DNA from: Clostridia bacterium
GTDB taxonomy: Bacteria > Bacillota > Clostridia > Christensenellales > Aristaeellaceae
Assembly: GCA_030535375.1 (NCBI GenBank)
Contig: JAUNJB010000006.1
Location: forward strand, 1 to 51,535
DNA length: 51,535 nt
Reading direction: 5' to 3'
Of the stretch, positions 31,655 through 41,052 are shown piece by piece. Numbering within the stretch: the stretch's first letter is position 1; every line of letters starts with the position of its first letter. The position numbers were made by a program, and so were the translations under genes. The notes beneath the pieces are model-generated. The model saw nothing but the letters and a program-made list of their open reading frames with translations. It made no database searches and had not been told where the DNA came from.

Positions 31655-32662
31655 ATGGCAGAAAGAGTACTTACGATTGACAACCTGCATGTGTCCTTTG
31701 ACACCTATGCGGGCGAGGTCAAGGCTGTGCGCGGTGTGACGCTGCACGTGGACGAGGGCGAGGTGCTCGCCATCGTCGGCGAATCCGGCTGCGGCAAATC
31801 CGTCACCGCGCAGACGATCATGAAGCTCAACCCCATGCCGCCGGCCAGGATTGTTGACGGTTCAATCCAGCTGTGTCAGCATGACATCGTGAAGGCGAGC
31901 GAGAAGGAGATGCAGGGCATTCGCGGCAAGGACGTCGCGATGATCTTCCAGGATCCGATGACCTGCATGAACCCGACCACGCAGGTGGGCAAGCAGATCG
32001 TCGAATCCATCAAGCTGCACAAGCATCTGTCCCATAAGGAGGCGCAGGCGGAGGCTATCCGCTGCCTCAAGCAGGTGAACATCCCCAACCCGGAGGAGCG
32101 CGCCAAGCAGTATCCGCACGAGTTCTCCGGCGGCATGCGCCAGCGCGCGATGATCGCCATGGCGCTTTCCTGCAATCCCAAGCTGCTGATCGCCGACGAG
32201 CCGACCACCGCGCTGGATGTGACCATCCAGGCGCAGATCATGGATCTGCTGGTCGAGCTCAAGGACAAGATCAACACCGCGATCATCCTCATCACGCACG
32301 ATCTGGGCGTGGTGGCGGGTATTGCCGACCGCGTGGCGGTCATGTACGCGGGCAAGGTCGTGGAGACCGGCACCACCGAGGAGATCTTCTACGAGCATAA
32401 GCACCCGTATACGGAGGCGCTGCTGCGCAGCCTGCCCTCCACCGACATGGGCAAGCGTGAGCCGCTCATGTCCATCCCCGGCACGCCGCCCGACCTGCTG
32501 GCCCCGCCAAAGGGCTGCGGCTTTGCCGCGCGCTGCCGCCACTGCATGCAGATCTGCAAGGAGGAGCAGCCGCCCGAGTTTAAGCTTGGAGGAGGGCACA
32601 AGGCCAGCTGCTGGCTGCTGCATCCCGACTGCCCGAGCGCTGAGGAAAGGGGTGACCGCTGA
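31655..32662 (+). CDS. oppD: Oligopeptide ABC transporter ATPase
   Basis: 335 residues. Walker A GESGCGKS near residue 43, Q-loop, signature FSGGMRQR, and Walker B LLIADEPTTALD are all intact. The C-terminal OppD/F extension contains GCGFAARCRHCMQICKEEQP, whose cysteines in some relatives bind an iron-sulfur cluster. GAGG precedes the ATG. Its stop overlaps the oppF start by one base. Confidence 0.95.
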   Translation: MAERVLTIDNLHVSFDTYAGEVKAVRGVTLHVDEGEVLAIVGESGCGKSVTAQTIMKLNPMPPARIVDGSIQLCQHDIVKASEKEMQGIRGKDVAMIFQDPMTCMNPTTQVGKQIVESIKLHKHLSHKEAQAEAIRCLKQVNIPNPEERAKQYPHEFSGGMRQRAMIAMALSCNPKLLIADEPTTALDVTIQAQIMDLLVELKDKINTAIILITHDLGVVAGIADRVAVMYAGKVVETGTTEEIFYEHKHPYTEALLRSLPSTDMGKREPLMSIPGTPPDLLAPPKGCGFAARCRHCMQICKEEQPPEFKLGGGHKASCWLLHPDCPSAEERGDR

Positions 32663-33618
32663 TGACGGAAGAGATTCTGGTTCAGGCTGAACACCTTTGC
32701 AAGTATTTCAAGATCGGCGGCGGCCGCATGCTGCACGCCGTGGAGGACGTGAATCTTTCCATCCATCGCGGAGAGACGCTGGGCCTTGTCGGCGAATCCG
32801 GCTGCGGCAAGTCGACCCTGGGCCGCACGCTGATGGGGATCTACAGCCCGACCAAGGGCAAGCTCATCTACGGCGGCCAGGAGATCGACCTCACCAGCAA
32901 GAAGGAGCGCTTCGCGTTTGCCAAGAAGGCACAGATCGTCTTCCAGGACCCGTATGCTTCGCTTGACCCGCGCATGACGGTCGGCTCCATCATCGAGGAA
33001 GGCATGCAGATTCACGGCCTGTACGATGCGGCCCGCCGCCGCGAGCGCGTGGCCGAGCTGCTGGATATCGTCGGCCTCAACCGCGAGCACGCCAACCGCT
33101 TCCCGCACGAGTTCTCCGGCGGACAGCGGCAGCGCATCGGCATCGCCCGCGCCCTGGCCATCGAGCCGGAGTTCATCGTCTGCGACGAGCCGATTTCCGC
33201 GCTGGATGTGTCCATTCAGGCGCAGGTGATCAATCTTCTGCACGATCTTCAGGAGAAGATGGGCCTCACCTACCTGTTTATCGCGCACGACCTGAACATC
33301 GTCAAGTACATTTCCGACCGCATTGCGGTCATGTATCTGGGCAGCGTGGTGGAGCTGGCCGACAGCAGCGAGCTGTACGCCAACACGCTTCACCCGTATT
33401 CGAAAGCGCTGCTCTCCGCCGTGCCGATTCCGGACCCGAAGCAGGAAGCGCTCAAGAAGCGTCAGATCATCGAGGGCGATGTGCCCAGCCCGATTAACAA
33501 GCCGAAGGGATGCGCGTTCTCCAGCCGCTGCCCGATGGCCTGCGACAAGTGCCGCGAGAGCGCGCCGGTGCTGCAGGAGGCCGCCCCGGGCCACTTCGTG
33601 GCTTGCCATCTGGTGTAA
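32662..33618 (+). CDS. oppF: Oligopeptide ABC transporter ATPase
   Basis: 318 residues. Walker [10 protein letters not shown], signature FSGGQRQR and Walker [13 protein letters not shown] are intact; it lies in a TGATG overlap with oppD (one base shared), which implies coupled translation. The C-terminal extension carries [20 protein letters not shown], again cysteine-rich. OppD and OppF form the ATPase heterodimer. Last gene of the operon; a strong terminator follows 17 bases later. Confidence 0.95.
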   Translation: MTEEILVQAEHLCKYFKIGGGRMLHAVEDVNLSIHRGETLGLVGESGCGKSTLGRTLMGIYSPTKGKLIYGGQEIDLTSKKERFAFAKKAQIVFQDPYASLDPRMTVGSIIEEGMQIHGLYDAARRRERVAELLDIVGLNREHANRFPHEFSGGQRQRIGIARALAIEPEFIVCDEPISALDVSIQAQVINLLHDLQEKMGLTYLFIAHDLNIVKYISDRIAVMYLGSVVELADSSELYANTLHPYSKALLSAVPIPDPKQEALKKRQIIEGDVPSPINKPKGCAFSSRCPMACDKCRESAPVLQEAAPGHFVACHLV

Positions 33619-33634
33619 AATTTACAAAGCCCAC

Positions 33635-33667
33635 GCGGCTCTTCCGCCTGAACGGAAGAGCCGCTTT
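33635..33667 (+). terminator. Terminator of the opp operon
   Basis: A 12-bp perfect stem, GCGGCTCTTCCG / CGGAAGAGCCGC (33635-33646 with 33653-33664), loop of 6, then TTT. Confidence 0.85.
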
Positions 33668-33789
33668 AGCGTTCCGTCATTTTCCTGCATATTGAAGCGC
33701 GATTCTGCATGATTGGCAAGGATATTGAAGGAAAGGGTATGTAAAAGTGAAAAAATGCTGGAAACCGAGGATTATTGTGCAATTTCCTC

Positions 33790-33818
33790 TTGCGCGCAGG
33801 GAATTGAGATGATATAAT
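33790..33818 (+). promoter_or_regulatory. Promoter of the DUF3798-type transporter operon
   Basis: TTGCGC (33790-33795), a 17-bp spacer, then TATAAT (33813-33818). The leader to the start at 33931 is about 105 nt. Apart from this and the opp terminator, I see nothing else in the 312-bp gap. Confidence 0.75.
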
Positions 33819-33930
33819 TAAGTTAATATTTCATATCGGGCTGCGAAACCCGGTTTGCAAATTGTCACCTTTTCACACGCTGCGGTTGCAGAGTGTTGCG
33901 AATAGGAAAAAACAATATGGAGGGAATCCC

Positions 33931-35061
33931 ATGAAAAAGCTGTTTTGTCTGGCGATCGCCCTGGTGATGGTTCTGGCGCTCGCCGCCGGCGCCATGGCTG
34001 AGGACAACTGGAAGATCGCTATCCTGACAGGCACCACCTCTCAGGGAGAGGAAGAGTTCCGCGCGGCGGAGCGCGCTGTGGCCGCCGATCCGGAGCATAT
34101 CGTCACCGATACCTATCCGGACAACTTCATGGCTGAGAGCGAGACCACCATCTCCAAGCTGATCGCGTTTGCTTCCGATCCGGAGGTCAAGGCCATCGTG
34201 ATGTGCCAGGCCGTTCCGGGCGCGAAGGCCGCGTTTGACAAGATCCGTGAAATGGGCCGCGACGACATCCTGCTGATCGCGGGCGTGCCGCAGGAGGACC
34301 CGGCGGTCATCTCCGCCGCTGCCGACATCGTCATGTACACCGACGAGCCGAAGCAGGGCGACACCATCGCCGAGACCTGCGCCAACTGGGGCGTTGAGGT
34401 GTTCGTGCATTACTCCTTCCCGCGCCACCTGGCGATGGAGACCATCGCCGCCCGTAAGGCGCTGCTTGAGGAGAACTTCGCGGCCCTGGGCATCGAGTAC
34501 GTTGAGGCTACCGCTCCCGACCCGACCGGCGATGCCGGCGTCTCCGGCGCGCAGCAGTTCATCCTCGAGGATGTCCCGGCCAAGATGGAGCAGTACGCTG
34601 GCAAGAAGGTCGCCTTCTTCACCACCAACTGCTCCATGCAGGAGCCGCTGCAGGCTGCTATCCTGACCCAGCCGGATGCCTACTATCCGCAGCCGTGCTG
34701 CCCGAGCCCGTATCACGCGTTCCCGGCCTCCCTGGGCCTGGAGATCGCTGTCGGCGGCGATGACACCGAGGCGCTCAAGGCGATTGCCGCGAAGCTCGCC
34801 GAGTATGACGCTGTGGGCCGTTACTCCACCTGGCCGTCCCCGGTCAACATGACCATCATCGACGTGGCTGTTGAGTACGCGAAGGGCTACATCGCCGGCG
34901 AGATCACCGATCGCAACGACGGCGCGAAGATCGCCGAGCTGTTCGAGGAGAAGGCCCCGGGCGCGCTCGTCGACCTGTACACCAACGCGGAAGGCACCCA
35001 GCTGCCGAACTACTACACCGTTCTGCTCGGCGCGGTTGACTTCAACGACTACCTCGAGTAA
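33931..35061 (+). CDS. DUF3798-family binding protein of an ABC transporter
   Basis: 376 residues from the ATG at 33931 (GGAGGGAATCCC upstream). Signal peptide MKKLFCLAIALVMVLALAAG ends at AMA-ED; the cysteine at residue 6 is not in a lipobox. The mature protein reads like a periplasmic-binding-protein fold: IAILTGTTSQGEEEFRAAER, ISKLIAFASDPEVKAIVMCQ, DILLIAGVPQEDPAV, APDPTGDAGVSGAQQFILED. These are signatures of DUF3798, whose ligand is unknown. It heads an operon with a double-domain ATPase and two permeases. Those resemble sugar or nucleoside transporters (RbsA/BmpA class), so a sugar-like or nucleoside-like ligand is plausible. Confidence 0.85.
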   Translation: MKKLFCLAIALVMVLALAAGAMAEDNWKIAILTGTTSQGEEEFRAAERAVAADPEHIVTDTYPDNFMAESETTISKLIAFASDPEVKAIVMCQAVPGAKAAFDKIREMGRDDILLIAGVPQEDPAVISAAADIVMYTDEPKQGDTIAETCANWGVEVFVHYSFPRHLAMETIAARKALLEENFAALGIEYVEATAPDPTGDAGVSGAQQFILEDVPAKMEQYAGKKVAFFTTNCSMQEPLQAAILTQPDAYYPQPCCPSPYHAFPASLGLEIAVGGDDTEALKAIAAKLAEYDAVGRYSTWPSPVNMTIIDVAVEYAKGYIAGEITDRNDGAKIAELFEEKAPGALVDLYTNAEGTQLPNYYTVLLGAVDFNDYLE

Positions 35062-35097
35062 GCAGCAGGCTTGCATCAGCTGAAAATTCGGTAAAGC

Positions 35098-35133
35098 CGA
35101 CCCGCTTCTACTAGGTGGAGGCGGGTCGCTTTT
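35098..35133 (+). terminator. Attenuating hairpin after the DUF3798-family gene
   Basis: Stem CGACCCGC / GCGGGTCG (35098-35105 with 35121-35128) followed by CTTTTC, between the binding-protein gene and the ATPase gene. Confidence 0.75.
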
Positions 35134-35155
35134 CGATTAAGAAGGAGGAATGACA

Positions 35156-36751
35156 TTGGCCGCGGAATATATCCTGGAGATGAAGGATATCACCAAGCGC
35201 TACGGCGAAAATACAGTGCTGTCGAACGTCTCCCTGAAAATCCGCCCCGGCGAAATCCACGCTCTGCTGGGCGAAAACGGCGCAGGCAAGAGCACGCTGA
35301 TGAACGTGCTCTTTGGCATGCCCGTCATTCACGCGACCGGCGGATTCGGAGGGGAAGTGTATCTGGACGGTGAGAAGACCGTCATCGCTTCCCCGCACGA
35401 TGCGATGATCAAGGGCATCGGCATGGTGCATCAGGAGTTCATGCTCCTGCCAGGGTTTACCATCACTGAAAACATCAAGCTCAATCGCGAAATCGCAAAA
35501 CCTAACGTGCTCTCCCGCATCTTTGGTAAGAATTTGGAAACGTTGGATATGGCCGCGATGTCCAGGGACGCGCGCAAGGCGCTTGACAGCGTGGGCATGT
35601 CCATTGATGAATATACGCTGGTGGCCGGCCTGCCGGTCGGTTACATGCAGTTTGTGGAGATCGCCCGAGAGATCGACAAGACGGGCGTGAAGCTCCTCGT
35701 CTTTGACGAGCCGACCGCTGTTCTGACGGAGAGCGAGGCGGCGCAGCTGCTGAACGTGATGAAGGACATCGCCTCCAAGGGCATCGCCATCATCTTCATC
35801 ACCCACCGCCTGGACGAGGTCATCAACGCTGCGGACGGCGTTACCATTCTGCGCGACGGCCAGCTTGTCGCTGAGACGCGCACCAAGGACACCGATGTCA
35901 CCCAGCTGGCGGAGATGATGATCGGGCGCAAGGGCGAGTCCGCCTTCGTTACCGCCGACCCAAGGACGTTCGCCGGGGATGCGCCCGTCGCGCTCAAGGT
36001 CAGCCATCTGGCGGTCAACATGCCGGGCGAGATGGTGAACGATGTCAGCTTTGAGGTCAAGGAAGGCGAGATCTTCGGCATCGGCGGCCTTGCCGGCCAG
36101 GGAAAGGTCGGCATTCCGAATGGCATCATGGGCGTGTATGAGGCGAGCGGAGATGTCGAGCTCTTCGGCCGGAAATCCGAGCTCAACAACGCGCACGCTG
36201 CGCTGGCCAGCGGCATGGCGATGGTCTCCGAGGATCGCCGCGGCGTCGGCCTGCTGCTGGATGAATCCATTGAGGACAACATCGTCTTCAACGCGATGCA
36301 GATCAGCGGCGACTTCACCAAGAAGATTCTCGGCGCGAAGCTCAAGGACGGCAAGGCCATTCGCGAGCACGCCGATGAGATGATCAAGGAGCTGGATATC
36401 CGCTGCTTCTCCGCGCTCCAGCACACGGGCACGCTCTCCGGCGGCAACCAGCAGAAGGTGTGCATTGCCCGCGCGCTGACGATGCATCCGAAGCTGCTCT
36501 TCGTCTCCGAGCCGACACGCGGCATCGACATCGGCGCCAAGAAGCTGGTGCTCGAGACCCTCGTCAAGCTCAATCGCGAGATGGGCATGACCGTGGTGAT
36601 GATCTCCTCCGAATTGATGGAGCTGCGTTCGATCTGCGATCGGATCGCCATCATCGCGGAGGGCGAGGTCGTGGACGTGCTGCCTGTGAACAGCTCCGAC
36701 GCGGACTTCGGTCTGGCCATGTCGGGCATCAAGCCCGGAAAGGAGGCGTGA
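35156..36751 (+). CDS. Sugar/nucleoside-type ABC transporter ATPase (two nucleotide-binding domains)
   Basis: 531 residues from a TTG at 35156, 7 bases after AGGAGG; an ATG at 35150 is only 1 base from that site. The first domain has Walker A GENGAGKST, a non-consensus signature (GYMQFVEIAREI) and Walker B LLVFDEPTAVL. The second has a degenerate Walker A (GLAGQGKVG) but a full signature LSGGNQQK and Walker B LLFVSEPTRGID. This asymmetry is normal for the RbsA/MglA/YufO class. It pairs with the two permeases downstream; 3-bp gap to the next gene. Confidence 0.92.
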   Translation: MAAEYILEMKDITKRYGENTVLSNVSLKIRPGEIHALLGENGAGKSTLMNVLFGMPVIHATGGFGGEVYLDGEKTVIASPHDAMIKGIGMVHQEFMLLPGFTITENIKLNREIAKPNVLSRIFGKNLETLDMAAMSRDARKALDSVGMSIDEYTLVAGLPVGYMQFVEIAREIDKTGVKLLVFDEPTAVLTESEAAQLLNVMKDIASKGIAIIFITHRLDEVINAADGVTILRDGQLVAETRTKDTDVTQLAEMMIGRKGESAFVTADPRTFAGDAPVALKVSHLAVNMPGEMVNDVSFEVKEGEIFGIGGLAGQGKVGIPNGIMGVYEASGDVELFGRKSELNNAHAALASGMAMVSEDRRGVGLLLDESIEDNIVFNAMQISGDFTKKILGAKLKDGKAIREHADEMIKELDIRCFSALQHTGTLSGGNQQKVCIARALTMHPKLLFVSEPTRGIDIGAKKLVLETLVKLNREMGMTVVMISSELMELRSICDRIAIIAEGEVVDVLPVNSSDADFGLAMSGIKPGKEA

Positions 36752-36754
36752 CGC

Positions 36755-38647
36755 ATGCACAAGCTGAAGGTGACAAAAATGCAGGTGATTGCCAGCGTGC
36801 TGATCGCCGTGCTGGCCGTGATCACGGGCGGCTTGGGCCTGTATGGCCTCAATTCCCGCATATCGCAGGACGGCGAGGCGCTGCTGGAGAACATGCGCCT
36901 GCAGGCGATTCTCAACACCGCCGGCAGCGGCGCGGTGGACGCATATGTAGCCGCGGAAAAGGCGGCGGCGACGGCCAAGGCCCGCGAGGCGGGCGGCGGC
37001 ATGAGCGCCGTGCGCGAGGCTTCCGCGAAGGCGGAGGAAGAGGCGCTCGCCAAGGCGGCTGAGCTGGGCATCGGCGCGGTCGACCTTTCTTCCATTGATA
37101 CGGCGCCGCTGGGCGATGCGCTCGGCGTGCTGGCGGCCGCGCAGCAGGTATACTTCGCTGAGGAAGCGGCTGCCCAGGCGGCTTATGTCGAGGAGCACGC
37201 GGATGAGGCGGAGGCCGTCGTCGAGGATGACGCGGCGGAGGCCGTCTCCGCGGACGATGACGGCAGCGATTCCATGGATATGGAGATCGAGGAGGAAACC
37301 GTCGATCTCTCCGGCTTCGTCGCGACGGAGGAGATGAACCGCCTGGCCGCCGAGGTGGACGAGGCGTATCTTGGCCTGTGCGAGCAGCTCAAGGTGGTAT
37401 TCCCGGCGCTGACGGATGACGTGCTCACCTCCCTCAAGGCGACCATCACCGGCATTGTGGCGCAGCAGGGCGATACGTTTGAATCGCAGTACGACCGGGC
37501 ATATGCGGCCAGCGGCCTAAATCCGGGCCTGTCCGGCACGATCATGCGCCAGGGCCGCACGCTGGCGCTCTCCGCCGTGGGCCTTTTGATTCTGGCGGCG
37601 GCGGTGCTGCTGTACATCCCATTGGTGGAGAAGATGGGCGTGCCGAGGCTGATCATCGGCCTGTTCTTCATCCTGCTCTGCCTGCTGGCCATGATTCTGG
37701 GGCTGTCCCTGCCGACGCAGCTGAGCAATACGCTCGTGCGCCTGGGCATGAACGGCGTGCTGGTGCTGGCGATGCTGCCCGGCATCCAGTGCGGCATCAG
37801 CCTGAACCTCGGCCTGCCCATCGGCATCATCGGCGGCCTGATCGGCGGCCTGCTGTGCATCGAGCTGGGAATGACGGGCTTTACCGGCCTGTTCTTCGCG
37901 ATTGCGGTCGGCCTGGTGATCTCGGCGGTCACGGGCTGGCTCTACGGCATGCTGCTCAACAGGCTCAAGGGCGATGAGATGAGCGTCACCACGTACGTGG
38001 GCTTCTCCATCGTTTCGCTCATGTGTATCGCGTGGCTGGTGCTTCCGTTCAAGAGCCCGGTGATGAAGTGGCCGCTTGGCAACGGCCTGCGCACCACCAT
38101 CGGCCTGCAGAGCGCGTATAAGCATGTGCTCAACGATTTCCTCTCCTTCAAGGTGCTGGGCATCACGATTCCCACGGGCCTGTTGCTGTTCTTTGCGCTG
38201 TGCTGCTTCCTGATGTGGCTGTTTATGCGCTCCAAGACCGGCATCGCGATGTCCGCGGCGGGCGCGAATCCGCGCTTCGCGTCGGCAACCGGCATCAACG
38301 TGGACAAGATGCGCATTATCGGCACCACGCTCTCCACGATGCTGGCTGCCGTGGGCATCATCGTCTACGGCCAGAGCTACGGCTTCATGCAGCTGTATCA
38401 GGCGCCGCGTCAGATGGGCTTCCTGGCTGCTTCCGCCATCCTGATCGGCGGCGCGACGACATCCCGCGCGAAGATCAGCCATGTCATCGTCGGCACGTTC
38501 CTGTTCCAGGGCGTTCTGACGCTGGGCATGCCCGTGGCCAATGCCCTGGTGCCGCAGAGCACCATCTCGGAGACGCTGCGCATCCTGATCAGCAACGGCA
38601 TCATTCTCTATGCGCTCACGAAGTCGGGAGGTGCAACTCGTGGATAA
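36755..38647 (+). CDS. ABC transporter permease with long extracytoplasmic insertion
   Basis: 630 residues, about twice the usual length for this permease class. One membrane helix (about 10-30) is followed by about 220 extracytoplasmic residues rich in Ala, Glu and Asp. That segment includes a helical AEKAAATAKAREAGG region and an acidic stretch (about 145-185). BPD_transp_2 helices then start near residue 265. GMNGVLVLAMLPGIQCGISLN and SAAGANPRFASATGIN are family segments. GGAGG lies 8 bases before the ATG. The insertion may dock the DUF3798 protein or span the wall (inference). Confidence 0.85.
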   Translation: MHKLKVTKMQVIASVLIAVLAVITGGLGLYGLNSRISQDGEALLENMRLQAILNTAGSGAVDAYVAAEKAAATAKAREAGGGMSAVREASAKAEEEALAKAAELGIGAVDLSSIDTAPLGDALGVLAAAQQVYFAEEAAAQAAYVEEHADEAEAVVEDDAAEAVSADDDGSDSMDMEIEEETVDLSGFVATEEMNRLAAEVDEAYLGLCEQLKVVFPALTDDVLTSLKATITGIVAQQGDTFESQYDRAYAASGLNPGLSGTIMRQGRTLALSAVGLLILAAAVLLYIPLVEKMGVPRLIIGLFFILLCLLAMILGLSLPTQLSNTLVRLGMNGVLVLAMLPGIQCGISLNLGLPIGIIGGLIGGLLCIELGMTGFTGLFFAIAVGLVISAVTGWLYGMLLNRLKGDEMSVTTYVGFSIVSLMCIAWLVLPFKSPVMKWPLGNGLRTTIGLQSAYKHVLNDFLSFKVLGITIPTGLLLFFALCCFLMWLFMRSKTGIAMSAAGANPRFASATGINVDKMRIIGTTLSTMLAAVGIIVYGQSYGFMQLYQAPRQMGFLAASAILIGGATTSRAKISHVIVGTFLFQGVLTLGMPVANALVPQSTISETLRILISNGIILYALTKSGGATRG

Positions 38648-39902
38648 GAATAAGCTGCGCGAGGGCGCGCGCAATAACATCGTGACGATCATGTTCATCG
38701 TGCTGTGCGCGGTGTGCATGGTGTTCTCCGGCTACACGCCCAATTACGTGCTCTACGAGCTGTTCAGCCGACTGTCCCGCAACATGTTCATCGTGCTCTC
38801 GCTGATCATTCCGATCGTCGCGGGCATGGGCATCAACTTCGCCATCACCATCGGCGCGATGGCGGCGCAGATCGCCTGTATCCTGGTGCTGGAGTGGGGC
38901 GTATCCGGCTTTGCGGGCCTGTCCCTGGCCGCGCTGCTGACGGTGCCGCTCGGCGGCTTCTTCGGCTTCTTCATCGGCAAGGTGCTCAACAAGATGAAGG
39001 GACAGGAGATGATCGGCGGCCTGATCCTCGGCTACTTCGCCAACGGCCTGTATCAGCTGCTGTGCCTGTTCATCTTCGACAATATCATCCCGATCAACAA
39101 CCCGAACCTGACCATCAAGGGCTCCAAGGGCATCGCCAACACCATTGACCTTTCCCGCGAGGACGGCTTCGCCGGCACGCTGGAGAAGCTGTGGAGGCTG
39201 CCCGTCCATCAGGCCGCGCTGGTGTTTGTCGCCGTGATCGCGCTGATCCTGGTGATCAGTTATGTCCGCAGCCATCGCAGGAATGCCAAGGTGCTGGGCA
39301 TCCAGCTCGCCGTGCTCGTGATTGTCGCCGCCGTGGCGCAGCTCGCGCCGGTGAAGGCGCTGTTCTCCATGGTGCAGGTGCCGATGGCCACCTTCGGTCT
39401 GGTGGCATTGCTGTGCCTGTTCAACGTGGTGCTCATGCGCACACGCCTGGGCCAGCAGTTCCGCGCGGTCGGACAGAACCGCACCGTCGCCAACGCGGCG
39501 GGCATCAATGTGGACCGCGTCCGTGTGATCGCGATCATGATTTCCACCGTCTTTGCGGGCTGGGGCCAGCTGGTGTTCGTGCAGAATATGGGCTCCTTCC
39601 AGACCTATGGCGCGCACGAGCAGGTCGGCCTGTACGCGGGCGCCGCCATCCTGGTCGGCGGCGCGTCCGTCATGCGCGCGACAAACACGCAGGCGCTGGT
39701 TGGCACCGTGCTGTTCCACCTGATGTTTATTCTGGCGCCGGCCGCCGGCAAGAATCTCTTTGGCGACGCCGCCATCGGCGAATACTTCCGCGTGTTCATG
39801 TGCTATGGTGTCATTGCCGTGGCGCTGGTCATGCATGCCTGGAGTGAGAACGCCAAGAAGAAGAATCCTTCCAGCGCGCTGCGCACAAACGCGAAGGCGT
39901 AA
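38640..39902 (+). CDS. ABC transporter permease, BPD_transp_2 family
   Basis: 420 residues from a GTG at 38640, 6 bases after GGAGGTG; it overlaps the stop region of the previous permease by 8 bases, so the two are translationally coupled. About nine membrane segments. IPIVAGMGINFAITIGAMAAQ, GKVLNKMKGQEMIGGLILGY and VGQNRTVANAAGINVDRVR are typical of YufQ/RbsC-class permeases. A loop with a DGFAGTLEKLWRL segment lies in the middle. Last gene of the operon, followed by a strong terminator. Confidence 0.92.
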   Translation: MDKNKLREGARNNIVTIMFIVLCAVCMVFSGYTPNYVLYELFSRLSRNMFIVLSLIIPIVAGMGINFAITIGAMAAQIACILVLEWGVSGFAGLSLAALLTVPLGGFFGFFIGKVLNKMKGQEMIGGLILGYFANGLYQLLCLFIFDNIIPINNPNLTIKGSKGIANTIDLSREDGFAGTLEKLWRLPVHQAALVFVAVIALILVISYVRSHRRNAKVLGIQLAVLVIVAAVAQLAPVKALFSMVQVPMATFGLVALLCLFNVVLMRTRLGQQFRAVGQNRTVANAAGINVDRVRVIAIMISTVFAGWGQLVFVQNMGSFQTYGAHEQVGLYAGAAILVGGASVMRATNTQALVGTVLFHLMFILAPAAGKNLFGDAAIGEYFRVFMCYGVIAVALVMHAWSENAKKKNPSSALRTNAKA

Positions 39903-39927
39903 GCTTCCTCCCCTCCATATGATAAGA

Positions 39928-39960
39928 GGCCGCAGGGCATTGCCCTGCGGCCTTAGTTTG
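39928..39960 (+). terminator. Terminator of the DUF3798-type operon
   Basis: A 12-bp perfect stem, AGGCCGCAGGGC / GCCCTGCGGCCT (39928-39939 with 39943-39954), loop ATT, then TAGTTTG. Confidence 0.85.
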
Positions 39961-40013
39961 TCGATAAAGCATCGCTGCCGTCCCGGCAGAGGAGAATTTT
40001 TGGGAGAATATGC

Positions 40014-40042
40014 TTGACAAAGAGATATTAAAATGATATCAT
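40014..40042 (+). promoter_or_regulatory. Promoter of the MacB-like exporter operon
   Basis: TTGACA (40014-40019), a 17-bp spacer, then TATCAT (40037-40042). A second TATAAT at 40129-40134 lacks a good -35. Confidence 0.8.
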
Positions 40043-40151
40043 ACTGTATCAGAAAGGGACGCGGACTGACCGCGCGGCAAATCGCTCCGTTGTTTACAAT
40101 ATGTTCATAATCGGGCGGTATAATGGCGGGGCAAAGGATAAGGAGGCGTTT

Positions 40152-41039
40152 TTGAACGTGAAAAAGAAGAAAAAGTGGATCAAGTGGGGTATTGTGCTGA
40201 TCATCGTCGTGGCGGTCGTGATCTGGTTCACGATGATCTCCAAGCAGACGCAGTCTGCCGCTTATACGGAAGTGCCGGTGACCACGGGCGACCTGACCAC
40301 GTATTACAACTTTGACGGCCTGGTGCACGCGACCCGCGTGCAGACGATTACGGCTGCGCAGGCGGGCACGGTGCGCACGGTCTATGTGACGCAGAACGAG
40401 CAGGTCCGCAAGGGCGACAGGCTCTACCGCCTGGAAGGCGGCGAAACCGTCGAGGCGGACATCGGCGGCGAGGTTACGGGCCTGTATATCGAGGAGGGCG
40501 ACGTGGTGACCGCGGGCGAGAAGGTCGTGGAAATCATCGATATGGATCGCCTCAATGTGGAATTGAACGTCGACGAATATGATGTGGCGGCCATGACGCC
40601 GGGCAAGGCGGTCGAGGTCAGCGTGCTGGCGACGGGCGCGGAATTTGAGGGTGTCGTGACGGCTCTTGACAAGAACGGAACGGCCTCCGGCGATCTCTCC
40701 TATTACACGGCGACGGTCGGCCTCGGACAGAGCGAGGGCGCGTATCCGGGCATGCAGGTCAGCGCCAAGGTGCTGCGCGAGCACACCGAAAACGCTACGA
40801 TCGTCAAGATGGATGCCATCCAGTTTGACGAATACAATCAGCCCTATGTGTTCATGCGCTCGGCGGACGGCGCGGATGTCGTGCGGGTCAGCGTGCGCGT
40901 GGGCATGAGCGACGGCGTGAACTGCGAGATCCTGGACGGTGTGCGCGCGGGGGAGACGGTGCTCGTGAAAAGCGGCCTGAGCATGGCGGAGCTCATGGAG
41001 CAGATGCGTGCCCAAAGCGGCGGCGCCTCGGGCCGCTGA
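40152..41039 (+). CDS. HlyD-like membrane-fusion/adaptor protein
   Basis: 295 residues from a TTG at 40152 (5 bases after AGGAGG); a GTG at 40158 is the alternative. A Lys-rich N-terminus, one membrane anchor (about 12-30), then a periplasmic-adaptor layout: TITAAQAGTVRTVYVTQNEQ is the first half of a lipoyl-like domain and EADIGGEVTGLYIEEGDVVT the second. No long coiled-coil hairpin is present between them. Beta-barrel and C-terminal strands follow (LNVELNVDEYDVAAM, MKDAIQF-like VKMDAIQFDEYNQPYVF). It works with the ATPase and permease just downstream. Confidence 0.85.
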   Translation: MNVKKKKKWIKWGIVLIIVVAVVIWFTMISKQTQSAAYTEVPVTTGDLTTYYNFDGLVHATRVQTITAAQAGTVRTVYVTQNEQVRKGDRLYRLEGGETVEADIGGEVTGLYIEEGDVVTAGEKVVEIIDMDRLNVELNVDEYDVAAMTPGKAVEVSVLATGAEFEGVVTALDKNGTASGDLSYYTATVGLGQSEGAYPGMQVSAKVLREHTENATIVKMDAIQFDEYNQPYVFMRSADGADVVRVSVRVGMSDGVNCEILDGVRAGETVLVKSGLSMAELMEQMRAQSGGASGR

Positions 41040-41052
41040 GCGGAGGCGGAGC

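Noticed and set aside
40129..40134. TATAAT just upstream of the first adaptor gene
   Set aside because: No acceptable -35 at 16-18 bp, and the start codon would leave almost no leader; the promoter at 40014-40042 is far better.
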